Positions 50,493 to 58,145 of a DNA stretch of 64,000 nucleotides are shown here, in pieces (within the stretch, counting starts at the first letter, position 1; the number at the start of each line of letters is the position of its first letter). A model generated the notes under the pieces. The model searched no databases, was not told where the DNA came from, and saw nothing but the letters and a program-made list of their open reading frames with translations. This DNA comes from Saprospira sp. CCB-QB6 (GTDB lineage Bacteria; Bacteroidota; Bacteroidia; Chitinophagales; Saprospiraceae): assembly GCF_028464065.1 (NCBI RefSeq), contig NZ_CP116808.1, positions 372,001 through 436,000 of the forward strand, read 5' to 3'. The translations under genes were made by a program, and so were the position numbers.

Positions 50493-50976
50493 AGTTTGTG
50501 TTTAACCCCTAACCAAACAACATCACTCTCCCCTTAGGGTATACATTTGCTCAGGTTATAGGTAGGTTTACGGTATAATTACTTCCTTAAGGTAAGGAAA
50601 AAAGATAATCTTGTCCAGCTGCTTACACTTACTTTAAGTAAAAAAAGGCATAAAGAGTACTTTTCCTTTCTTCTCTATTCCATGCTGTTTGCATAGGACT
50701 AAAAAGGAAAGTATTTGTCTATAATTTGATGAGAAATTGCTGCACATCTAGATGAGTTATTGCGTTATGGGGCTTTCTCATTACTTTCTATCCAAAAGTG
50801 AAGAGCAAAAACTTATACTATGCCTTCCTATTTTTCTAGGGTATAAAACAATTGGCCCCTTCTCTCCTATTCGCTCAGCTTGGCACAACTTTGGAAAAAT
50901 CTTTTGCCCAAGAGGCCAAGCTCCCAACAAAAAAAAATACCTTGGTCACTCTCTCTTTTTTTTAAAAATATCGCTT
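50493..50976. other. Divergent spacer between cas10 and the secreted-protein gene; no CRISPR array
   Basis: No direct repeats with spacers are seen. A TACATTTG box on the plus strand at 50542-50549 could be a promoter towards 50977, but lies far upstream and lacks a clear -33 element. The cas10 promoter must lie here on the minus strand; I cannot place it. Confidence 0.4.
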
Positions 50977-51894
50977 ATGTATTATCCGCTTTTGTTTTTG
51001 CTGGCCCTGCCCAGCCTAATCTTCGCCCAAACAGATTATCCCCAAAAAGAAATTGAACTCTCTGAACTGGCTATGCGGATACACCAAGAAACCGATAGCT
51101 TTAACCGCTTGCTGCTGGCCCAAAGCCTGAAAAATGAACTGCAAACTACCCTAGAAGATACCCAAAGCTATAGCTACCCCTTTGCCGACCTTAAAGGGAT
51201 TTCTGTCCTAAATGCCCCCAACCAAAGCTTTCGCATCTTTAGCTGGGAACTCTATGTAGATAAAGACCACTACACCCAATTTGGCTTTATCCAAAAAGCA
51301 GATGGACAACTGTTTTTCCTAGAAGATAAGTCCGATGAAATGAGAAGCCCCCAATTTGGCCGCCTTTCTGCCAGTAATTGGTACGGCGCCCTCTACTATA
51401 ACCTACACCCCTTCGAGTCCAACGGAAAAGAATATTATCTGCTCTTTGGCCGAGACTCTTACTCTTTCTTTGACCGTAGAAAGGTGCTCGACATCCTCTA
51501 TTTTGACCGAAAAGGAGCCCCTAAATTTGGACACAATATTATTGATATTAAAGATGGCCGAGGCATGAAGCGCACTGTTAACCGCCATATTGTCCAATAC
51601 TCCGCCGCAGTATCCGCTGTACTCAATTATAATGCAGACCAACAAAAAGTGATCTTCGATCACCTGATTTATGGCCGAGCCGTCCCCGGCGCACCCGCCT
51701 CTAATGTGCCCGACGGAAGCTACTGCGGTCTAGAACTCAAAAAAGGCCGCTGGGTATACATTGATAAGGTCTTTAAAGATGACCCCAATAATGTACTGGT
51801 CAATGACCAAAGCCCAATAGAGATTATGAAGCGAACACCCAAAAAGAAAAGAGAGAATAATCTCCAAAAGATGTTCGGCAACCGCAAACCCTAA
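50977..51894 (+). CDS. Secreted hypothetical protein, conserved in Bacteroidota
   Basis: I start at ATG 50977 (MYYPLLFLLALPSLIFAQ, a signal peptide). The frame is open 75 codons further up, but without protein-like features. The 305-residue product includes SYPFADLKGISVLNAPNQSFRIFSWELY and LLFGRDSYSFFDRRKVLDILYFDRKGAPKFG, blocks I recall from uncharacterised exported Bacteroidota proteins; no function is known to me. The basic end (KRTPKKKRENNLQKMFG) is unusual. Confidence 0.7.
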   Translation: MYYPLLFLLALPSLIFAQTDYPQKEIELSELAMRIHQETDSFNRLLLAQSLKNELQTTLEDTQSYSYPFADLKGISVLNAPNQSFRIFSWELYVDKDHYTQFGFIQKADGQLFFLEDKSDEMRSPQFGRLSASNWYGALYYNLHPFESNGKEYYLLFGRDSYSFFDRRKVLDILYFDRKGAPKFGHNIIDIKDGRGMKRTVNRHIVQYSAAVSAVLNYNADQQKVIFDHLIYGRAVPGAPASNVPDGSYCGLELKKGRWVYIDKVFKDDPNNVLVNDQSPIEIMKRTPKKKRENNLQKMFGNRKP

Positions 51895-51900
51895 GCAAAA

Positions 51901-51936
51901 AAAGAGCGCTTATCCTTAATCGGATAAGCGCTCTTT
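51901..51936. terminator. Bidirectional terminator between convergent genes
   Basis: AAAGAGCGCTTATCC (51901-51915) pairs perfectly with GGATAAGCGCTCTTT (51922-51936), a 15-bp stem with A-run before and T-run after. It serves the plus gene ending 51894 and the minus operon ending 52129. Confidence 0.88.
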
Positions 51937-51967
51937 CAGTATATAGCCCCCCGCCAAAAGCTAGTCT

Positions 51968-52106
51968 GGCCCAGCGCTGCGCAGCGGTGGCCGTAGGCCA
52001 GACCTAGGGCGAAACAAAGTGGAGCCCGCAGGGCCGAGCAGACCTGCGAGCCGCGCAGCATAGCGGCGGCCGACCTAGGCGATAGCCTAGCCGGCCGCGG
52101 GCCCCA
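51968..52106 (+). repeat. GC-mosaic element 17 (plus orientation)
   Basis: CAGCGCTGCGCAGCGGTGGCC, GGCCAGACC, GGGCCGAGCAGACCTGCGAGC, then GACCTAGGCGATAGCCTAG and GGCCGCGGGCCCC. It lies between the HTTM gene stop (23 bases away) and the terminator, like elements 9 and 14. Confidence 0.75.
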
Positions 52107-52128
52107 AATCATCCATATCAATCACTAG

Positions 52129-53433
52129 CTATTCTGGAGCAGGAAGCACCCAATCCCAGTTTTTCCAACCATTCTCCGCCTCCAAAAGGTTGTAGTTGGG
52201 GTCAATCAGCCGAGCAGATGGCCGCCCATTCCAAGACACCCAACTCTCCGCATAGATGGCCCGATACTGATGCCGCCGCCCCAAATCTTTAGCATAGGCC
52301 AAAATCATGTCTGGCTGAAAACGCATCTGCTGCAACTGCCAAGGCAGTAAATGATCCTCTGGATAGAGCAGTTTTTGCCGCCCTTTTTTATCAATTACCC
52401 GATAATGCAACTGCCCCACTTTCTCGACCAACATGACCCGCCAACTAAAGCGAAATCCCTGCTCCTGCCAACAAACTGGCCCCTCATAAAGCAAAAAACG
52501 CCAAGGGAATAGCAATTGCCAAATAAAGAAAACTCCCCAAATACCCGCCTGCAATTTGGGCCAATAGAGGCGATAAGGCTGCTCCAAATGATCCTGTGGC
52601 AAATAGATGAACCGAAGCCGCCCCAACTCCTCTGCCGAGAAGAAAACTAGGGCTACCCCCATCATCACATAGGGAAAAAGCCCAATGGAAAAGAGCAAAG
52701 CCGTCATCGCATGAAAGAGGATGACAAATAAATAGGCCCATGCACGCGTTTTGCGGAAACTTAAACCAAAAGGCACCAGCAAATCATAAAAAAAGCCCGC
52801 CCAAGACATCAAGAAGGCCGTGGGGCCCCAAGCCAATAAGGGACCCAAGACAGGATAGGAGGATCGAGCCGACAACCAAATGCTTAGGGGCTGCGCCCGA
52901 AACCACCAGTCCGGCTCTAACTTGGCTAAGGCCGCATAGACATATAACAAGGCGATCAATCCCCTAGGCAAGAGAAAATAATAGTTGGGCAAATGCCGCC
53001 GCCTCAAGCTTGGCCGAAAAAAAGCATCTACAGAAGCATTGCAATGCAGGGGCACAAAACAAAGCAGAAAGGCCAATAAGGACACAAAGTAGTAATGGTT
53101 CAAATAAAGGCATTTCTCCCAAAGCTCAAAGTAGGTAAAGAGCAAAAAATAGAGCGCCATGCTCCAGCGATAAAAGGCCCCCAACAAAACCCCCAAAGCA
53201 GCCAAAAGCATCAGGCTATACAGGAGATAGCAAAGCTGCGGATCCGCCAAAGGCAGCCAGTCCCAGCCCCAAAAACGAAAGTGATAGTCGGGACTCAGAT
53301 AGAAGTCTTCAATCCAACCCTTGGCCCAAAAGCGAATGCCCGACCAAAGAAAAAGACTGCCCAATAAAATGCGAAAAAGCAGAAGGGGAAGAACTTCCCG
53401 CTCCTGCTTTAGGTATGCTTTAATCGCCGTCAT
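52129..53433 (-). CDS. HTTM-domain membrane protein (gamma-carboxylase-like)
   Basis: From ATG 53433 (MTAIKAYLKQ) the product is 434 residues; the frame extends 15 codons further. It has several membrane helices and the HTTM landmarks: LLLFRILLGSLFLWSG, WEKCLYLNHYYFVSLLAFLL, YVYAALAKLEPDWW and SWAGFFYDLLVPFGL..TRAWAY, then a soluble end. HTTM proteins are related to vitamin K-dependent gamma-glutamyl carboxylase; the bacterial substrate is not established. It overlaps the imelysin gene stop by 14 bases and forms an operon with imelysin and the di-heme protein. Confidence 0.82.
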   Translation of the reverse strand: MTAIKAYLKQEREVLPLLLFRILLGSLFLWSGIRFWAKGWIEDFYLSPDYHFRFWGWDWLPLADPQLCYLLYSLMLLAALGVLLGAFYRWSMALYFLLFTYFELWEKCLYLNHYYFVSLLAFLLCFVPLHCNASVDAFFRPSLRRRHLPNYYFLLPRGLIALLYVYAALAKLEPDWWFRAQPLSIWLSARSSYPVLGPLLAWGPTAFLMSWAGFFYDLLVPFGLSFRKTRAWAYLFVILFHAMTALLFSIGLFPYVMMGVALVFFSAEELGRLRFIYLPQDHLEQPYRLYWPKLQAGIWGVFFIWQLLFPWRFLLYEGPVCWQEQGFRFSWRVMLVEKVGQLHYRVIDKKGRQKLLYPEDHLLPWQLQQMRFQPDMILAYAKDLGRRHQYRAIYAESWVSWNGRPSARLIDPNYNLLEAENGWKNWDWVLPAPE

Positions 53434-54466
53434 TGTCGCTAGGTAAGACCGTGATGCCAAAAACAGCCGCCATATCATTGGATAAGGCTAGGTAAATTTC
53501 TCGACTCAAATCATAGAGCTCCTCAACCTGATCGGGTTGGTTTTGCAAAGCCCCTTGCAAATCCTCCCCTAGGCTTTCGCAAAGGCTGATAGCTGCCTGC
53601 AAATTGGCCGCAAATTGCGTAGGGACCTCATTGCTAGTTTCCGATTCCCAATAGGCCTGCAAACTAGGCGTTCCCAACAAAAGGGCATTTTCCAAACCCT
53701 CAAAATTGGCCTTTAATAAGCCTAGGCTGAAATGTGCATCGGGATGTTCTACAGTTTCAGGCATAAAAATGCCATCATTCTCCTTGCCCAAAGGCTTTCC
53801 AAGCTTCTTGCGGCTAATCTCCTGAGCCAAGTTAATCATGCTATTGCTTAGCTCGCTAATCGCAGAGCCCAAATCATAACCTTCAGCTGCGGCAAAGCGC
53901 TCGCCCTCCCCCTGATTTTCCCAAATATCTTGGGGCTTTTGCATCTCTAGGGCCAAAGTTTGAACCGCCAAACGCAGGTATTCCGCCCGACGAGCAGAAA
54001 AAGGCAATTGCTGGCTGCTATCCGCAAACAATAGGTATTCTATGGCCGAAAGACTTTTGGCATAACTACTCTGTTGCTGCATATAAAGGCTGTCCAAGGT
54101 TCGGCTCGTATCCGAAATGCTGGTTTCAATTGAATTACTATTGACTGGACTTCTAGCAATGGCCCAGTGAATATATTGGCTTTTCATCTCGCCAAAAACA
54201 AAGGGTTCTGCAGCTCCCCAAGCCCTTGCGGCCGAGCGCCAAGCAGCACGGGCATCTGCCAAACTAGTATTGCTGGGCTGCGCCAAAAACAAATTAACCT
54301 TAGTGGCTAAGTTGGGCCCCTGGGCCGCTACTTCTTGCCAAGCAGGGGCAATAACTTCCGTTTGCCAAGCCTGCAAAAGGGCATTTTTATCAAAACTATC
54401 CTGCTTGCTACAAGCAAAAAGGAAACAAAGGCTAATAATCGCCAAAAGAGAAGCTAATCGTTTCAT
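53420..54466 (-). CDS. Imelysin-family lipoprotein (IrpA-like)
   Basis: The 348-residue lipoprotein (lipobox LFAC, Cys19) has the imelysin domain: LLQAWQTEVIAPAWQEV at the start, DARAAWRSAARAWGAAEPFVFG, and SLSAIEYLLFAD, which carries the conserved IEYLLF block. Imelysins are all-helical proteins linked to iron uptake or sensing; peptidase activity is doubtful. It lies between the di-heme oxidoreductase and HTTM genes, a combination seen in other Bacteroidota and suggestive of an iron-related envelope system. Confidence 0.85.
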   Translation of the reverse strand: MKRLASLLAIISLCFLFACSKQDSFDKNALLQAWQTEVIAPAWQEVAAQGPNLATKVNLFLAQPSNTSLADARAAWRSAARAWGAAEPFVFGEMKSQYIHWAIARSPVNSNSIETSISDTSRTLDSLYMQQQSSYAKSLSAIEYLLFADSSQQLPFSARRAEYLRLAVQTLALEMQKPQDIWENQGEGERFAAAEGYDLGSAISELSNSMINLAQEISRKKLGKPLGKENDGIFMPETVEHPDAHFSLGLLKANFEGLENALLLGTPSLQAYWESETSNEVPTQFAANLQAAISLCESLGEDLQGALQNQPDQVEELYDLSREIYLALSNDMAAVFGITVLPSDNDGD

Positions 54467-54491
54467 ACTATATATATGTAGTTTTATTTTT

Positions 54492-54636
54492 TGGGCCTCC
54501 GCTGCGCTACGCTTGCGGCGCTACGTTTCGGGGCTCGCTATTCGCTCGGCCCTTCGCCAGCAAGCTGGCTCGGTCTGGCCCTCTGGGCCACCCCTTCACA
54601 TCGCTAGGCCTGCGGCGGCTTCGCCGCCTGCAAGAC
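54492..54636 (-). repeat. GC-mosaic element 18 (minus orientation)
   Basis: GGGCCTCCGCTGCGCTACG, GGGCTCGCTATTCGCTCGG, palindrome GCCAGCAAGCTGGC, TCGGTCTGGCC, CACATCGCTAGGCC, GGCGGCTTCGCCGCC. It fills the spacer between the imelysin start and the di-heme gene stop. Confidence 0.78.
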
Positions 54637-54654
54637 GCAGAAAGCCATGACTGC

Positions 54655-56046
54655 TTAAAGTGAATTCAAAAAGGCGAGCAGTTGGCTGCGCTCTTCTGCC
54701 GTTAGGGCCATAAAGGCATTTTTAGCCTGTTCGGCCTCTCCCCCATGCCAAAGAATGGCTTCTTCGATATTGCGGGCTCGGCCATCATGCAAAAGCTCTG
54801 AATGCTCATTAACGGTTGAAATGAGACCAAGGCCCCAAAGGGGTTGCGTTCGCCACTCTTGCCCATCGGCTAGATAGTCAGGGCGGTTATCGGCTAGACC
54901 TTCTCCCATATCATGCAAAAGAAAGTCGCTATATGGATAGATCTTTTGATTGGACAAGGGAGCCAATACATGTTCTCCTGTCTCAAAGCTTGGACGATGG
55001 CAATCAGCACAGCCCGTTTCTAGGAAAAGTTTTTTGCCTTTAAGGACCGTCTGATCATCCCAATCTCTACGAGCGGGTACAGCCAAAGCCTGCAAATAAA
55101 GTTCTACTCTATCTAGGGTCTGATCGTCTAGTTCGTAGCCTTGGGTATTGTTCCCATTAGGTGCTTGCTCGCAATCGGTTTGACCTGGACTACAATTTTG
55201 ATCGGGAAAAAGGGAAGAACTAATCCCCATATCCCCTTGAAAAGCAGCTGTAATCTGTTCAACTAGAGTTGCTGCATTGGCTTTCCAGCCATAACGGCCT
55301 AGCAGTTGTCCGTTAGCGTTTGGGATCCAGTTAGCCCGTCCAGACACTCCATTTCCATCCATATCCTGAGGATCTTCTAGGGCCAGAATATGCTGTTCGG
55401 GAATAGCTTCAATCAGCCCCATCCCAACCAATTGGTTGGCCACCCTTGGCGATATTTCTACATCTGCAGCTAAAGGACCATAGCCTAAATCTTGTACGCC
55501 ATAGGTAGGCTTGCGCAACTCATAGCTACTGCCGTCAGGATATTGCCCTTGAATATAGTCGTAACTAATCGATATTTTTCCCTCTACAGCAACATTGTTA
55601 ATCGCTTGGTCCTGTAGCTGCCCGCCATAATGTGGTTCGGGCCAGTTTGCAGCTCCTGCCAGAGCACCAGGTACAGATAAACGAAGCAATAGGCCATGTC
55701 CTACCTCTCCACTAAAAGCAGGAGAGCGCCCCCGCCCATCTTTGAAATGACAAGAGGAGCAGGCTACAGCATTAAATAAGGGGCCCAGCCCATCACGGGC
55801 TGTGGTAGAAGAGGGCGAAGATACCCAAGATTGATTAAAGAAGGAGTTGCCCGTAAAAAAGGCCAATTCATCCATAGAGGATAAGCCTGAGGTTTGAAAA
55901 CCAAAGGCATTGCGAGAACTATTGAAGACGGTGGCCGCCCCACCGCTGTATTCTTCGCCAGCCTCTGCTTTTAGGCTCCCCTCTTCCTTCTTACAAGCGG
56001 TAAAAAAGAGAAGAGATAAGAGGATTAAGGATAGTGATTGTTTCAT
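54655..56046 (-). CDS. Di-heme thiol-oxidoreductase-like lipoprotein (DUF1111)
   Basis: From ATG 56046 the product is 463 residues with lipoprotein signal MKQSLSLILLSLLFFTAC. Two c-type heme sites are visible: CSSCH (96-100) and CADCH (about 345), each with DUF1111 context (LGPLFNAVACSSCHFKDGRG, LFLETGCADCHRPSF). YSDFLLHDMGEGLAD and RTQPLWGLGLI are family blocks. It is an envelope electron-transfer protein and is the first gene of the imelysin/HTTM operon. A role in iron or redox handling is inferred from the partners. Confidence 0.87.
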   Translation of the reverse strand: MKQSLSLILLSLLFFTACKKEEGSLKAEAGEEYSGGAATVFNSSRNAFGFQTSGLSSMDELAFFTGNSFFNQSWVSSPSSTTARDGLGPLFNAVACSSCHFKDGRGRSPAFSGEVGHGLLLRLSVPGALAGAANWPEPHYGGQLQDQAINNVAVEGKISISYDYIQGQYPDGSSYELRKPTYGVQDLGYGPLAADVEISPRVANQLVGMGLIEAIPEQHILALEDPQDMDGNGVSGRANWIPNANGQLLGRYGWKANAATLVEQITAAFQGDMGISSSLFPDQNCSPGQTDCEQAPNGNNTQGYELDDQTLDRVELYLQALAVPARRDWDDQTVLKGKKLFLETGCADCHRPSFETGEHVLAPLSNQKIYPYSDFLLHDMGEGLADNRPDYLADGQEWRTQPLWGLGLISTVNEHSELLHDGRARNIEEAILWHGGEAEQAKNAFMALTAEERSQLLAFLNSL

Positions 56047-56231
56047 ATAAGATTGACTAAGGTTGTTCTGCCGCAAAAATAACGAATTCAGCTTAGTAAA
56101 CTAGACTAATTCTTAATAAAGAACTAAAACTTTTAAGCTGATGGGCTTGATTCAGCACCTTAGGCGAAAAAACAGCCCTTCAAAATAAAGCTAATTGACT
56201 ATTAGCTAGACAAATAGCGAAGCAAAGTAAT

Positions 56232-56600
56232 TGCATTAGAGTATTGGCTGGAAAAATATAGGTCTAAAACAACTGCATCAGAGCATTCGCTAGAAAAATA
56301 ATGCTCTGGGAAAACTCTTCTCTGCATTTCCTGGAAAAATATAGGTCCAAAACAACTGCATCAGAGCATTCGCTAGAAAAATAATGCTCTGGGAAAACTC
56401 TTCTCTGCATTTCCTGGAAAAATATAGGTCTAAAACAACTGTATCAGAGCATTCGCTAGAAAAATAATGCTCTGGGAAAACTCTTCTCTGCATTTCCTAG
56501 AAAAATATAGGTCCAAAACAACTGCATCAGAGCATTCGCTAGAAAAATAATGCTCTGGGAAAACTCTTCTCTGCATTCCTTAGAAAAATATGGCTGGATA
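56232..56600. repeat. 83-bp tandem repeat, four full units and partial ends
   Basis: The repeat period is exactly 83 bases (equivalent points at 56250, 56333, 56416, 56499 and 56582). The units differ by only a few bases. Each contains AGAGCATT and AATGCTCT, an 8-bp stem around CGCTAGAAAAAT. Each unit seems itself made of two related halves (GCATCAGAGCATTCGCTAG and GCATTTCCTGGAAAAATA). Because 83 is not divisible by three, the unit cannot be translated as a protein repeat. The rest of 56047-56885 shows no gene. Confidence 0.88.
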
Positions 56601-56885
56601 CCTCCCCTCTTCTCTCTTTATCTTCCAGAAACAGACTATAAAAGCAGTCCCTTAAAACTAGGGATGCAAAAGCTCCAGCTAAATAGTTTTATTTCAGAGG
56701 GGAGAAGATCCGACCCAAGTCCCTGTTTAAGTGAAAAAAAGGCTTCGTTTTATCAGCAAAACACATATTCAGTACATTATTTAGTTAAATAAGTTATATT
56801 TATTTATAAAACATTTGATTTTACGAAAGTTTATCTCTAAGTTTATAACGTTACCATGATTTACTAATATTCAAACTCATTAACT

Positions 56886-57854
56886 ATGAATGATTTGGTT
56901 CGTTGGTCCAAACTGATCAACTTCTTTATTTCGGTTACAGAGGGTTCACATCGTAAGATGTATCTGTTGGCTGCCGATCATCTTCGCAAGCTGCAAGAGA
57001 TGGCTGTTCATGATCCTTTTTTGCAAGACTTACTTACTTTCTTATTGCCTTTCTTTGATAGTTTTATTGCCCAGTATCGCAAGACGAATCAGGATCGTAT
57101 TCTATTAGCAGAAAAAACGGCTGATTTTAAGGATATGCTAGATAATCTATCGGCTGACACTATTCGTCAGTGGGACATTCAGATTCAGATGGTCTACGAT
57201 ATGAGAAGCAATATCTACAGACGGATGTTGCCAGAGGGCCGCAAGCCTTTTCAGGCAGGTTCTTATGAAATGCGGATAGAGACTGTCCTCAGTTTAGCAG
57301 AGCGCCTAAGCATGGATCCTCAGCTCAGTACATTGGGCCAAGATGTAGAAGCTTATGGTTTGCAGCTACAGGATTTGCGTACACAGCAGCAGCGGTTAAA
57401 GGTCTATCGTTCGGCTAATTCTATTGCGTTAGAGGAGCAGCGGTTGAACTTGGCCAAGGGCTTATATGCGGTCTTTTCTCGTTTGAAAGGCCACTACTAT
57501 GAGGAATTGTATGAGGTAGAGAAATTTTACAGCCTGCATTACTTCCGAACAGCCACAGAGGATAGTGATTTAGCGGAGGAGGATATCAATAATTTTGAGA
57601 TTAGTTTGGAGGCCAACAGTCGTTCTGGGCAGTTAGAGGACCTACTAGAGGGTGGCGAGACGATTCGCATTACTCATTTGGAGGGTGGACAGCTCAAGTA
57701 TTATACGGTAGTCAATGCAGTAGATACGCCTTTGGAAGAGTACAGCCTTAGCCCTTTGCAATCCGTAAGTATGATGGTGCCTGATGGGCATCGGTTGTTG
57801 GTGGTGAATAATGTCCATAGCATTCCCGCCAAGCTTCAGATTGAGGTACTATAG
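56886..57854 (+). CDS. Hypothetical cytoplasmic helical protein
   Basis: The 322-residue protein has no signal peptide. It is mostly helical (KLINFFISVTEGSHRKMYLLAADHLRKLQEM, LAKGLYAVFSRLKGHYYEELYEVEKFY), with a beta-rich end (GGETIRITHLEGGQLKYYTVV..LQSVSMMVPDGHRLLVVNN). No family recognised. The gene is alone on the plus strand, ends at a terminator and converges on the 1099-residue gene, which may be functionally linked; only location supports that. Confidence 0.65.
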   Translation: MNDLVRWSKLINFFISVTEGSHRKMYLLAADHLRKLQEMAVHDPFLQDLLTFLLPFFDSFIAQYRKTNQDRILLAEKTADFKDMLDNLSADTIRQWDIQIQMVYDMRSNIYRRMLPEGRKPFQAGSYEMRIETVLSLAERLSMDPQLSTLGQDVEAYGLQLQDLRTQQQRLKVYRSANSIALEEQRLNLAKGLYAVFSRLKGHYYEELYEVEKFYSLHYFRTATEDSDLAEEDINNFEISLEANSRSGQLEDLLEGGETIRITHLEGGQLKYYTVVNAVDTPLEEYSLSPLQSVSMMVPDGHRLLVVNNVHSIPAKLQIEVL

Positions 57855-57908
57855 CCTGATCCAATGCTTATAGGCTATTTCTTTAGTGAAATAGCAATAA
57901 ATGGACAG

Positions 57909-57950
57909 AAAAACAGGAGCTAGCCCCACTAAGGAGCTACTCCTGTTTTG
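57909..57950 (+). terminator. Rho-independent terminator
   Basis: AAAACAGGAG (with a bulged C) TAGC pairs with GCTACTCCTGTTTT around an 11-base loop, then G and TTTT. Follows the 56886-57854 gene. Confidence 0.75.
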
Positions 57951-58058
57951 TTTTATAGTGTTCTGATATACCTCTACTGAATTTTGCATTTATTTTTCAT
58001 GCTTAGAGGCTTGGCCAAGAGAGTAGATAAGGGCTAAGGGTATCTTCCTACAAATAAA

Positions 58059-58088
58059 AAAACCAGTCTGCAGAAGCAAACTGGTTTT
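58059..58088 (-). terminator. Rho-independent terminator of the 1099-residue protein gene
   Basis: AAAACCAGT (58059-58067) pairs with ACTGGTTTT (58080-58088). On the minus strand the stem is followed by TTTATTTG. Confidence 0.72.
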
Positions 58089-58145
58089 GGGTTAATGTAT
58101 TTTATCTTGGCAGAGATAAAACAGGTTCAAATCGCAGGAAGAGGA

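Noticed and set aside
50542-50549. TACATTTG as a promoter for the secreted-protein gene
   Set aside because: It is more than 400 bases from the start and lacks a clear -33 element, so I did not list it as a promoter.
56290-56493. 67-residue open frame in the tandem repeat
   Set aside because: Product of the repeat being read through; the 83-base period shifts frame in each unit.
56232-56600. CRISPR array
   Set aside because: The whole 83-bp unit is conserved and there are no unique spacers.
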